Source of the DNA: Populus alba
Lineage: Eukaryota > Streptophyta > Magnoliopsida > Malpighiales > Salicaceae
Reading direction: 5' to 3'
Assembly: GCF_005239225.2 (NCBI RefSeq)
Contig: NC_133286.1
Location: 21,590,572-21,654,571, forward strand
DNA length: 64,000 nucleotides
The position numbers were made by a program, and so were the translations under genes. Positions 35,911 to 48,217 of the stretch are shown in pieces. Each line of letters opens with the position of its first letter. Position 1 is the stretch's first letter. Below the pieces are notes generated by a model. The model was not told where the DNA came from. It worked only from the letters and a program-made list of their open reading frames with translations, and did not search any database.

Positions 35911-36614
35911 TAAATTCCAACCACAAAAGAGTTTATATATATATTTCCCAAAATAAGGATAATGAGTGTTCTTTTAGATTAAAAAAATGATGTGATATGA
36001 AAATAATGTTAAAATTGAAAAATATGAGATGAATTGTCTACTTTTTATTTTTTATTAATTAAAGCATAAATACAATTCAACAACATTGGATGTGGCTTAC
36101 TAAGATGCATGCATGCATGCCTAATGAGATCATAATTTAGAGAAATTAAAAAGGGGGACATGAATGTATTATCTTCAAATATTTTATTCTGGCTACTCTT
36201 TCAAACAGACCAACGATTACGACCTGCAAGTTTTATATATGTAGAGGTCTAATTGGGTTGTGACTAGGGCTTTGACTTGCCTAGCTCATGCATTTCCTTG
36301 GAATCAAACAAATAAGATAATCTAATTCAAGCAGAAAACAAGATGAACTCATAAAGACATAACAAATATATAATTCTCTTTGGAATTGTAATCACTGCCA
36401 TTACAATTACATTACATAACATTACATTGTAACAAGATGAAACAAAAACGATGATTTTACCATGGACCTTCACTTTATTAAGATCCTTATTGTACAAAAA
36501 AAAATTACATTCATTCAAGATCCTTGTCTTCATTTTGAAAATTTGTTCGTAAATGATACAAAGAAAAGTATGTTATTGTTGTGTGTATATGTATCTCAAG
36601 TTGATTCAACTGAA

Positions 36615-36860
36615 GCTTAATAGTATGGAGGAGGTGAGGAATGAGTTAGAGTTGGTGGAGACTTATAATAATAGGGAGGGGTAGGTGAGAGAGATGGTGG
36701 AGGTGGAGACTTATAGAACTATAAAGGAGGGGGAGATTTCTTTGGATCGAGGTGGAGGTGAAGAGTAGTGGTACGGAGGTGGTAGTGAAGAGGATGGTGA
36801 AGGTGGAGACTTGTATACATATGCAGGAGAAGGAGATTTCTTCTTTTGTGTTTGCATGGG
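36615..36860 (-). pseudogene. Extensin pseudogene (copy 3)
   Basis: This third extensin copy keeps about 80 codons of repeat sequence (YKSPP, YHYSSPPP and YYYKSPP forms) and the terminal Tyr-Tyr stop. It has lost the ATG, the signal peptide and most repeats: the 5' leader 'gcaaacacaaa' is joined directly to 'agaagaaatctcc'. A frameshift lies near 36,747, where CCTCGATCCAAAG replaces CCTCCAAAG. Sequence on both sides matches the flanks of copy 2 (about 25,200-25,700 and 28,300-28,830), so the duplication included flanking DNA and the decay came later. Confidence 0.8.
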
Positions 36861-36878
36861 AACCACGGATGCTAGCCC

Positions 36879-36886
36879 TATTTATA
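36879..36886 (-). promoter_or_regulatory. Relic TATA box of the extensin pseudogene
   Basis: TATAAATA on the - strand beside 'gggctagc', homologous to the promoter block of extensin 2. The promoter has outlived the coding region. Confidence 0.6.
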
Positions 36887-37499
36887 GTGAACTCTCCAAT
36901 CATTAATATCAAAGATATTGTTAAATAATTATCATTATATCCTTGATTAAGCTTTAAAATATTATTTTAAATCCGCTCCAAATATAAATTTCCTATTGTT
37001 TAATGTCTTTTGTCAAACTTCTTTTTGCTGTGTCCCCACAATCTCAATCAAGTGCATAACAAACTTTGAAAATTCCAGCTCGAGGGAGTTGGTGAGGTGC
37101 TCTATTGCTGTTCTGGAACTGCACGTCCTTTGTAGCATGTACTTCCAAGTCAAAATTTCCAAATCTGATCAAGTTAGAAAGTGGGTGTCTTCTAACATAG
37201 GTTTGGCAAATTCTTGCAAATGGCTTATGATCAACATGCAGTAAGGAGTTATGTGGAAGGTAGGTGAAGCTCCAAGTAACATATTTGGATACATAAATCT
37301 TGGTGTCGGTGAAATAAACAAACAAGAACAAGAAATAAGTTACTGCCCCATACAATTCAAGACTATATAATATAGTTTTCATCCATACTCTATTTGAGGT
37401 TACAGAGATGACAATGTTGAGGTTTAATCGAGTAGAAATCTTTCTAATCCAACGTGGAATGAACTAATATAATCATTAATTCTCACCTAACTTGGAATA

Positions 37500-37501
<2 letters not shown>

Positions 37502-37535
<34 letters not shown>
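37502..37535. repeat. (TA)n microsatellite
   Basis: About 17 TA units. Confidence 0.95.
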
Positions 37536-37538
<3 letters not shown>

Positions 37539-38205
37539 CAGTTAATATATATTCTCCAATGTACGATCAGAAATTGAAAGGAACGTATTATAAAGTGTTC
37601 ATTCTTGTATTTGTGGAAAAAAGATGAGAAGATGACAACTACTATAAATCTAGTTTATTTTCTTTCCACTTGAAATGTGAAGTTATTCGTTTGACGTTTC
37701 TGCAAAATCCTTGGCAGCTACAAAAATCTTCGGTGAAAAAGAGATGCTTGGACGGCTTAAGAAGCATTTAATAGAAATTTAATGACAGAGTTGGGGGCAA
37801 TTTATATGCATGCACCTTATCAATTATAATTCTACTCCCTTTAGTGCTAACAAGATGCATGTGTTTGTAAAATCCAAATCATTTTTGTTTTTCTGAAATC
37901 AAATTTGCAATATCGATTGCATGATTTGTCCAACATAATGCACTGTGAAAGCAGTTGATACAGACACAGTGTTCATCGTATTATTTATATAAAATACATC
38001 TCTTTGCCTCATCTTTTTTGTCACGGTCTCTGTCTCTGTCTCTGTCTCCATCTCTTTTTATCGTAATCTTTTGTGACCTTGTCTTTATATAAAATAATTT
38101 AGTGCAAATTGTTTGACAAAGAAACAATTATAGAGCATCTTTAAATGCACGAAGAAATAAGTACATAATATGAACAAAGACTTGGAGAATTCGATGCCTA
38201 ATTCT

Positions 38206-38382
38206 TCACCAAATTACTTGGATCTCTTCTCTGAAAGACAAGTTGATCTTTGTCAAAATACTTGACTTATCCACATAGTAAAGTATTGATCGAATCCATA
38301 CAGCAGCTTCCGGAGAGTCAATGGCAAATGTGAATCCGTCTTGTATAGTCAGCCGATAATTGTCCAAAACTGGCTTGCATTG
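38206..38382 (-). pseudogene. Unassigned coding-like fragment (58 codons)
   Basis: On the - strand an open frame without ATG reads KPVLDNYRLTIQDGFTFAID, continues with SPEAAVWIRSILYYVDKS, and ends IQVIW with TGA at 38,208-38,206. The amino-acid composition is protein-like and unlike the AT-rich noise around it. I do not recognise the family. It may be a last exon or a gene fragment; the region upstream of it on the same strand holds stops in all frames near 38,385-38,420. Confidence 0.35.
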
Positions 38383-38454
38383 CTAGCATCAAGCAGCTAT
38401 GAGCTCAGTAGAATTCAACATAACGGTGCAAAAAAGTAATCTCTTATCAATGCA

Positions 38455-38690
38455 GCGGGACCATAGTCATAAGACTTACTTGGTCCATTTGATCCAAAAC
38501 TCGTGTCACAAGTTGAGCATATCAAACCATGGATAAACAAGTTGATCTAGGTCCATTAGGATTTTTTTGAAAAAAACATGTTTTATATAAAAAATCTGAA
38601 GCGACATCATTGACTAGATCTCACCTAGGTTTTCCACAGGTCAACCCTCGACTTGAGTAGCATTACACAGTAAGCTAAGAACACCATGAG
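38455..38690. repeat. Diverged dispersed repeat with 'ggtcaaccct' words
   Basis: 'gatccaaaactcgtgtcacaag', 'gaagcgacatcattgactagatctcacctaggtttt' and 'ggtcaaccctcgac' resemble a poplar repeat type rich in gggtcaaccc words. This is from recall only. It lies just downstream of the BIG BROTHER-like gene. Confidence 0.35.
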
Positions 38691-38918
38691 ATTGGATTGA
38701 TCATAAAAACACAATAAAATCCCCAGCATCTCTACTCGACATTTTTGTGTAAAGTTTATAATCTGATTTATTACAAAACTAATATCATTCCTTTCTATAG
38801 AAAATGAAAAATTGATACAGACAACTGTGTGAGCAAGAAAAATAGCCAAACTCGAGAAACATGGAAAAATGAGAAAGTTTCCTTCTTTAAGTTCTTTATG
38901 TCCACCAGTCATTATACC

Positions 38919-41822
38919 TTAATGTTTTGATGCATCACCAAAAACCTCTGAGTAGCAGATGGGGCAGGCCTGATAGATAGACGGTCATCAGCTTTTGAAG
39001 AACATGAAGAAAAACCACAAATCTTGTTCTCGAGTTTCTAGTAAAATCTCAACAGCTTACCTTATTGATGCTGAGCCATCGGGTCCCGCAACCAGCATGG
39101 TAAATATGTTTGCATGGTAGAGTGATCTGACGATCACCTCGCTTATATTCCATTTGGCAAATGACACACCTGTATCCAACAAGAGAAAAGTGCTTAGACT
39201 GGTAATGAAACAGAGAGAATTCAACTCTGGATTTGCAAATTTATCTTGACAAACTTGGGTAAGCACATTTATGCTTGCAACTTTGTATAGTGCTATCTCA
39301 ATGCCTACAGCAAGCACGGTGAAGCTAGAGTCCATAAAACCAAATTTCCACTAACATAGGTAAATAAAGAAAAACTTTCACCAGTTAAACTAGGAAAGCT
39401 CAATGCCTGTCCTCCAAGAGACATTTAATTAAGGACGAAATTAATAGCACTCTGGAATGCAAACTAGAGGATGATAGAAGGTAATGAGTGAGTGAAAATC
39501 ATGTCAAAATTCTCACTTCACTCATGAAATTGAAAAATGCAAGTAACCATAACAGGGAATCACTGCTTATAACATCCCTGCATCTCATTCACCAATTAAT
39601 TAATCAATCTGAATAATCTTATAGATTTAGTAAAGCAAATCTACGCTAATGAAACAAAACAGAGCAAACAAGAGGCTAGAACATGAACATTTTATTGATT
39701 GAAAACAATTTGCACGGAATCCAGGTCCGGCAGACATGACAGTTGTAAGAAAAATAGATGACCAGACAACCAACCACATGCCATAAATAAAAATGTTCAA
39801 TCATAAACAACAGATACAAGCCCAAATGGTACCTCTCACTTCTTGATTTCCTCCTTGAGAAGAAGCTGCGCTTGTATTTTGAGGTTGGAAGCAGAGAAAT
39901 TTGTTCTTGAGAAAGACCTCGATTTTGAGTTCCAACTGTCTCGCCTAATTCAAGTAATTCCTGGATGGGAAGGATTTGATTAATAATATTTGTATAAAAA
40001 TACATGCAAGTAGAGCGTTGTCAACCAAACACAACATGTCCAGAAGAGCAGAGAGAGTTCCAATTGTCAAGATTTTCTATGACTTTGGAGGTTTGTAAAG
40101 TTTAATAATTCTGAACAAAGGAAATTTAACACACAAGAATTAATGGGAGTGTAGCAGGACATGGATCTCTATTTCATCTCAGTGATACAAATCAGATTTT
40201 CCAGCAGCTAATGAAGTATTGGTGTTAGCTTGGATGAAGGTTCAAGGGTTAACGACATGATCAACTTATGATGATATTAGCACATTTGATGTTGGAATCC
40301 CATAATATAGGCTTCAGCTCAACCATAAGTTTGCACACAGGAGCTATATTATACCACAGAATTTGAATTAGGATACAATGTTCACCAGTGAAGAAATTAT
40401 ATCAAGCTAAAATTATCTGAGAAACTGATCCAGTAATTTGTGTTCATAGATTTTCTTAGGCTGCACATGGATGCTATCCCATCATGCTTGTGTAAGTAGA
40501 TTTCATTTTCAGGAATAGAAATTTATGCTCTAACCTCGTAAGTCATATTGTCAGGATCAACATGGTCTTGCCAAATAGCCTGCATTGGACACAGAAAATA
40601 ACAGTACAGTTATTTCACATGGGTACAACTATACAATACATTTAGGGGGTGAAAGGATACCATACAGTGTTATATTAACAGCACTAATATCTTATATCAA
40701 CGAACGTATTATGCAAGAGTCTCTTTGAGCATGATTGCTTATCGATTCTATCTAATGCTACAACATGCAGAGACATTGCAGGTGAAAGCATTAAATGTTG
40801 AATTTAAGTACTTCATTGTTCTGAATGAAACTATAAGCAAATGATACAAATTAGTAAAATTTAAAGGATTAAATATCAGAAGTTACCGCACCTGATAATC
40901 CTGAACATTATGATGTCTGCGCAAACCTAGACAAAAGAACAAAACAAAGCTAAGAAAAAGCTGCCCATATCACAAATAGTGTATAGGTGAAAGGAAGATA
41001 TCACACTGTGCAAAAGGCATGACACAACTCAAGTCAACAGAACATTAATCCCATGACTAACTGAGCTTAAATGTTAAACCTCAGAACAAAGTATTCATGA
41101 ACAAATTTTCTATGTAATTCATATATGAAAAGGCAATTATCTTGCATCTAATAATAGGGGCGAACAACTATTAATTGGACTATTTGTTGGGAACATACTA
41201 CAATATAGAACTCAGAACTTACATTCTACAGGGTCATCATGAGAAGACCTGTTTTCATTTACTTCCCATTCAGTATTTACTCTAGAAGTCTGTTCATTAG
41301 TCGCTGTAGAAGAATTCTCCAAGGGCGGCCTTCTATATTCTTCATTTCGTAGTCCATGATTGTGGACCTCATAGACATAAGCAGGGTCATAATATGAAGC
41401 GCTACCTGGTGGGGATAAGCCAAACTTGTAGAAATTTGCATTCATCGAGGGGTATACACTATCCTGCAAATGCAGAAAGAAATATTCATTTCTACAAGAA
41501 CAAAACCACAACCCACTAGTTGCTCCATTATCTATATATTGAAAAATAAAATAAAGATAACAGAACCAGAAAACAAACCTCTATCTGATTCGCCAATAAT
41601 TTGCATCATATGGATCTAAATATTGTTGAAAGCATATATTATTCTAACTGGATAATTACAAAGTACACGAATAAAAGATACCTGAACATGGGAAGCTCCA
41701 TTGAAAATGAAATTCACATGGTCATACGTGAGACCTTCGAAATATTCAATAAAACTTCCAGCTGAATTATATGGGTAGCTAGCATTCACGTAATGACCAT
41801 CCATGAGTGTATTCCAATTCAT
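38919..41822 (-). CDS. BB-like: BIG BROTHER-type RING E3 ubiquitin ligase, seven coding exons
   Basis: The exons join in phase on the - strand: 41,822-41,682, 41,463-41,223, 40,926-40,892, 40,579-40,535, 39,960-39,833, 39,169-39,061 and 38,969-38,919. All have GT-AG borders and give 249 aa, close to Arabidopsis BIG BROTHER. The N-terminus has the family pattern YPYNSAGSFIEYFEGLTYDH, the middle has the conserved WQDHVDPDNMTYEELLELGE and GLSQEQISLLPTSKY segments, and the C-terminus is a RING-H2 (CVIC at 198, CKHIYHAGC, then CPIC at 235-238). BIG BROTHER marks growth regulators for degradation and limits organ size. A 5'-untranslated exon probably ends at 42,484 (CAG|GTATCA), with a further untranslated splice junction just before the ATG. 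Paralogues such as BIG BROTHER-RELATED are longer, so the BB assignment is favoured. Confidence 0.93.
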
Positions 41823-42571
41823 TTCAAACCACTAATCTGTCACACAAATAAGCACTAACATGAAACCATAATTTGGTTTAGCAAAAATAACAGATGAAAT
41901 AGAAACCAACCTGCTCTCCTAAAGTTTCAAACTTGGAAGTTTCACTCTCAAAATCAAAACTTTTGCATCAATAAACTGTCCTCTAATCACTTTCTAACCA
42001 TCTCACAGCTCCTACAGAATAAGTCAGCAAACTAGCATAAAATTTGGTAGCACAAGATAAATCAAGCAATGAAATAAGAAATGCTTGCATATTCAAAACA
42101 TCTTAAAGAAAAAAGATCCCAACTTGTTGAAAATTGCTTCAAATAAAGCCAAGATTAACCGAGAGAAACATCAAAAGATGAAAGAAACAGAACAAAATAG
42201 CTCACTTAAGCCATAACTTGTCCTTTCTACAAAAAAAGCCAAGAACCCATTTCCATTAAGCATCTAAATCAGATGCTAGTGATCTCTAATTACCTCTATC
42301 AACTCAAAAGGAACAAACTTTTTCACATTTCTTGTCAAATCAAGAACCTTTTCACCTATCTTCACTACTACAGGGTTTTGATCTCTAAAACAACTGTTTT
42401 TTTAAAGTGATTTCTTGATCTCTAAAAAAGAAAGAACCTACATTGTAAAAATAAAACAAGAAAATCAAGAATTTATGTGATACCTGATTACTCAAGAATT
42501 GAAGAATCCAAGAAAATGTGGGAGAGGAATGTGAAACAAATGGATCAGGTGATGAAGACAAGAATATATAC

Positions 42572-42616
<45 letters not shown>
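42572..42616. repeat. Compound (CT)n(TA)n microsatellite
   Basis: About 8 CT units followed by about 14 TA units. It lies in the leader or promoter region of the BIG BROTHER-like gene, where length variation could affect transcription. Confidence 0.9.
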
Positions 42617-42618
<2 letters not shown>

Positions 42619-42999
42619 CAGCAATAAAGAAAGAGATAGAGCATCTGATTCTTACTAGCAGTGAAAAAGAAAGGAAAGAAGAAGGAACCGACAGACATTG
42701 ATAGGTGATGGCTTTTAGAAGAAGAGGGGGAGGCAGACTAGAGAGAAAGCTACTCACTTTCCTTTGTCCTCTCTGTTTTTCTCTGTTCTTAGAGGAAGTG
42801 TGAGTGAATGTGGGCTGTGCGAGCGTCGTGGCACCCTTATTGGAGCGTTGCACTTTTCTTACTGAATTACTGTTTAGCCATTTGACGCGAAGCAATAGTA
42901 CATTAGCATCTAGGAAACAGATTAATGACAGAAAAGAAATACGTATAACCCTAAGTTGTAGTTTTACCGTTGAAGAGAAAACTCTATTGTGTTATGTTT

Positions 43000-45900
43000 T
43001 TTAAGTTTAAAAATTAACCTCAATAAATTAAAAAATAATAAAATAATAAATAAAAATTTTAAATAAATTAAGAAAAATAAAATCAATATTTGATTTTCAA
43101 AATAAAATAAGAAAAGAAATCACCATGAAACAAATATATTTTTAAAAATAAATAGAAAAAGAAACATCTTCCTACCATGGTTGTTCAAGAAGAACTCATT
43201 CGATCATCTCATTGCTATTATTGTTGACTCATGAGTGTTTCTTTCCAAAAAAAAAAAACCTCTTCATCCCCTTCTATCTCATCATATTTTGCTCTGCAAC
43301 CTCTTTCTATCAAGATTGTTTTGTATCATATAGTAATGCAAAAATAACTTGGAATTGCAGCAAACAAGAAGCAATAACTTGGAATTATTAAGCTCTGATA
43401 CCAATTAATGCATGCATAAACATTAGGACAATAACAAGAATAAAAATAGGGCCAAAATAAGATAGAACACAAGAATTATAACTTAGTTTTATTGCTTGAG
43501 ATAAAACTTTATAACATATTGTTTTTTTAAAAGGTTTACAACTCTTAAAGTAAACCTAAAAATTAACTCAAACAAACTTGAAAACTTGAAAATAAAAAAT
43601 AAAATAAAATTCCTAAACAAACTAGGAGAATTAAAATTATTAATTTTAATATTTAATTTTCTAAACTAAACATAAAGGGAAATAATTAAAATCGCTATGA
43701 AGAAAATATTTTTTAAAACTAAATTGAAAATTAATAATAGTAACTAAAACTTTAAAATTTTCTCTAGAAATCATCCTGCATCACCATTACCATTTGCTCA
43801 CCTTGCTCATCACCACCACTTTTTTGATCAATTCCATTAATTAGATATGTGGGCCATTTGTCTAATAACTGGATTATACACTATTGTTTAACTTAATTTA
43901 AAGAGAGATTAGTTTTAGTGTATCAAGATTTTCAATTAATATATTCATGGAAATTACTATTTCAGAACCATTTCTTTGGATTCAAACTAAAATGATAATC
44001 ACGAAAATAAACATATTATATGTGTACGAGCCAACGCCTAAAACATACTAAGCTAGTGTGTATATATATATATATTACCTTGCAATGTTATCAAGATGAA
44101 CTAATTAAAACCAATTCACCATCATAAATTGACTGAGCTCAAGTAAAATTCCATCTTATTTTATATAGTTGAAACATCAAATTACTATAGCATATATATA
44201 TATTAACATCACGTACAATCATTTAAAGCATGGTGCGCCGACTTAAATTATTGTTCTTAAATGGCCATGTCCCCTTTTTACCCTCTTTGAAAATCACTTG
44301 ATTTGTGTAAGAGGAAAAAAAGGATCTCCTCCTTAGGTTCATGTATCCACCACCATGAATACTTCAATTCCAAAATGGAATTGTTAGAACTAAAAAATTT
44401 ACCGCTTGCCAGGGATTGCCCGCAGTTGTTAAGGAGGCTAATAAACATCGAGCCAGTGGACCCAATATTTGTTGGAACATGATTTGGGGTGGCGCTGAGT
44501 GGTTAGCTTGTGTTATAGAAAATGGACCTCATGTGATATGTGGTTAAAGGAAGATCACCAGACCATCTGATTCTCTCAGGAGGAAGTTGTTGTCAGTTAA
44601 GTTTGGTTGGTTGGCTTAGGAATCAATCTCCAGAACACCACATTCATTAAAGATTTAAAATATTTGCCTTAGCTGGACTGAAATCCGTCGTCTGCTAAGC
44701 AAAATTATGCGATGGGGCCAGTTGTGCTCAAAGCTTCCTCAAGGTAGGGCACAGTTGAAGTCTTGATGACATGGAAAGGATCAAAATCATGAAGCAAAAG
44801 TTTGGAATTTCCTCGATGGGGGGTCTACAATGTGTTCTGCCATGGACCCCATGGAAGAAGAACTCTCATGTGCTTGAGAGAATCCATGCTTATTGATTAG
44901 GGTTGGTGAGAAATTATCCAAAAACTGTAGAGAAGTTCTTGTAACAAGTGTGGATAGAGTGGTTAGGTCCGCAACCATACGGGGCAAACTTGAATGGGAT
45001 TTTTACTTACACCTTCCACCCTTAATTTCTCTAACTTGTTCATCCACCTTAAAGTATGATTTTTCTATTAACAGATGCAGGTAGGTGGAGACTTTTTGAG
45101 GAGTAAATGAGAATGGTTGCCCTAAACCAGCTTGATAGGTGAATATGGTTCGAACAAAGGCCATTAAATGGATCCCTTTTAGGTAAAAAGTCTCAACGAA
45201 TTTGTTTAAGAGTTTTTATGTGGGTAGAAAGGATAGAGTGCCCAGGCTACATTCCCAGCTTGGCCTATCCTTTAATTTGATCCCTCTAATGTGTAGGATA
45301 AATGTCAACTAGATCAGCAGTTAAACCAGGAAAAGTGCGTTGATGACATTAAGTATGTGTGGTTTAAAGGAAAATAGGTAAGAGACAAAATCACTGGAGC
45401 AAAAAGGCAATCAAGACGCTGCAGAGAAGTAAAAAGGAAAAGGTGAAAATTGCACTGTGTTCATCATCTTGATAGGAAAAACTGGTACTCTTTGCGATTA
45501 TATAACTCGACTCTGGAATCGACGTAGAAAAAACCTAAAACAAATTGGTTTTCATAACAAATAAAAAACTGACTTGGCTCGAGCTAAACTCTAGATGAAG
45601 GAATCACCGAGTAACATGTCAGGTTGGGTTAAGTATTATAGCTATGGCTACAAGGCAGTACAGAAACAGATGGTTGTGCATGCCAATAGTTCAAGTTTAC
45701 GATGATTGGAGGCTACACCAATGGCCATCTCCATGGCCCATATGGTCAAGCAATCAGTGTGGCCTGACCAAAGAGCCTAAAAGGCTGTCAGGCATGTGGG
45801 AGAAACAGAGAGGTGACAAAGAAACAGAACATGAATGCGAATGAACAAAACCTAGCGTGCAAGCAAGGACGAATCATTGTATATATATATATATATTCCT

Positions 45901-46560
45901 CATTCCTTTTTGTCTCCACACTTGTCAAAAGTTAAATTCTGTTTTAGGCTATCCCTGCTGTTGATCTCAAGACCCAGCATTGGATCCCTACTTGCAGAGA
46001 TGTGGGCCTTCGTCCCCTCCCCCCCTCTCCTTTTTCCCTCCTTGTTTATCATGTTTTGCACCCTACCCATAGCTCCCAGAGCAAGATCATCATTAAGCAA
46101 TCCATGCCTGTTGTTGTCTCAGTCCCGCATGCAAGAATGCATCTGATATAGAGAAATGTCCACTGGGTTTGAACTTGAAATCCTAAGAGAGTCATCTAAA
46201 ACGGTTGAAATATAAAATCCTAAATTAATACCAGATGAATATATAAAATTGCTTGAATATGGTATGAATATCTAAATTATTTACTTAATAAATAAGATAT
46301 GATAAAAATCTGATTTGTGGATGCTCATTCTCATCGGTATTCAAACATAGAAAACTCTAGCTGTCTGGATAATTGTATTAATCATTCATAAACATGTTCA
46401 AATTGAGGATGTGATTTGTCTCTAACAATGTAAGATGTGATGACCCTTGGCAATACTCATCTCTTAAAGTTTCTTTTGAGAATAATTTAGGTCTTTTGGG
46501 CTCGACTCTTTACCCTACTCTGGACTAAGTTCATCTTCTTTCTGGGCTCTTGTTTCTAGT
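43000..46560. other. Intergenic stretch, no gene recognised
   Basis: AT-rich up to about 44,250, then a more balanced segment (about 44,330-46,150) with short open frames (44,787-44,987 -, 45,644-45,844 +) that match no family I know. The composition of the second part suggests an old transposon or gene relic, but I cannot name it. Confidence 0.4.
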
Positions 46561-46564
46561 CCTT

Positions 46565-47095
46565 CTAGGCTCCCTCAGACAGACCACTCCGTGCCTCCTC
46601 CCACATACCAGCTTCCCTGTACATATTTGCAAGCAACACATGTATAGCACTGTCACGGGGATCCAACTCAAGAAGCTTTGAAGCTGCTCTTTCCCCTATC
46701 TGAAGATCTCCGTGAATTCCACAAGCAAAGAACACATGCCCCACACCATAGCATCTGCCTCCATTGGCATTGTTTTAATAATCTCCTCCAACAAACTGGC
46801 CCTACCAAGAAGGTTCGCCATGCAAGAAAAGTGTTTATGCTGTGGAGACAGGTTGAATCTGGATTTCATTTGGTCAAAAAACTTGCGACCCTCCGTGACA
46901 ACAAGCTGATAGGACCCCAAGAAAGGTGGCATCAATCCATTATCAATCATCCTAGAGAAGTTAAATATGGAAGAGCTAAACCTCCAATAACAGCTGTCCA
47001 AGTCGTAGAGTTTCTTCCTGGCATCTCATTAAAAACCTGATGAGCCTCTGTCATGTTCCCACATTTTGCAGATGTCACTTGATGCAGTACCTAAA
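46565..47095 (-). pseudogene. Pentatricopeptide repeat (PPR) protein fragment
   Basis: Read leftward in changing frames, the sequence gives KCGNMTEAHQVFNEMPGRN, then GRKFFDQMKSRFNLSPQHKH, IIKTMPMEADAMVW, CGIHGDLQIGERAA and LLANMYREAGMWEEAR. These are the last PLS-type PPR motifs and the E motif of an RNA-editing or RNA-processing factor of the organelles. Several indels separate the pieces, the 'LSACSHAGLVEE' type block is shortened, and the part after WEEAR degenerates. No N-terminal part is seen. It is a dead fragment; the parent gene must be elsewhere. Confidence 0.75.
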
Positions 47096-47099
47096 TAGG

Positions 47100-48210
47100 C
47101 AATGAAGCATGCTCAATCCATATTTCAATCTCTAAATGACCAAACGGTTGTCTAATATTTGTTCTTGTATACGAAACTAATCAATCTGCGTGATTTTGCA
47201 TCGTCTTGAGAGTTAATCCATTCAAAACTTAGTTAATTTTTTTTTTAAAAAGAAGACAACATTGTTTCATTTTCTTTATCTAAAACATCATCATTTTAGA
47301 TAAAATGTTCTTTCTTTTTTAGGGAATTTTTGCGAAGATGGGCCTTAGCATATTTTAGGATAGGATTGGATAGAGACACTGTATTTCCCTTGAACAACTA
47401 CTTTTATTTTGGAGTCCTTGAGAATGGAGGAGCCACAGATAGGCTCTTGGTGTTTGGGCTTGGGGCCACTCTTGTAAGCTGCAACTATTTATGTGCACGC
47501 TCTCTTTTCTTTGTCGTCGAAGTTTATAAGAGAATGTCCATGGTTTTTGAGCATGTCGCAACTTCAATCAAACTTGTAATGAAAACCGACTTGAAAAGGG
47601 ACGAATTCATCTTATGTTCATGATTTTGGATTTGCTTGTAATTCATTACCAGTTAATTGAACCATGTGACTGTCAAGTACGTTGGAGCTGATGCTTGAAC
47701 TAAACTGAAGTCGTGAGGAGTGAGGAGTTACGCCATCTAACATTCTTCTATAGCTGGGCAATGAAGATGCAAGATGACCATTGTTGAGAGCATGGTGAAA
47801 AGCATACCTCTTTTCCCTCAATGGAAAAATTCATCTGTTCGTCTTCATTTTCAGACCCCGTTGCTTCCTCAGGTGTGTTTCAGAGTAGAAAAACATCATA
47901 CAAAAATAGAAGCCTGAATGAGGTCCATCGCATTATTCGATCGCGAAAAGGTATAACTTATGCAATGGACCGTAAAGAACCCAGAATGATAAAACGAGAA
48001 GGATAATTTATAGTTTTGATGTGTTCAAAATCAATGTAGTGCAATCGCAACAATTCCTAAAAGACAGGACTACAGAAATGGAAATCCTGAAACTGAAAAA
48101 AGTTAATCCAAAATATGAGTCTAAAGAATTATCCAGAATAAATTCTGGAATGGAACTCCAAGAATTTCGTCACCATCTATGATGATTGTATGGGGTGAAG
48201 AAGAATGAGA
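47100..48210. other. Unassigned stretch between the PPR relic and the carrier gene
   Basis: Overlapping short frames at 47,330-47,623 (+), 47,355-47,567 (-) and 47,618-47,821 (-) have a balanced composition, and the last ends in ANPKS*. I do not recognise any of them. They may belong to the same decayed locus as the PPR relic or to the distal 3' region of the carrier gene. Confidence 0.3.
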
Positions 48211-48217
48211 GACTTAA

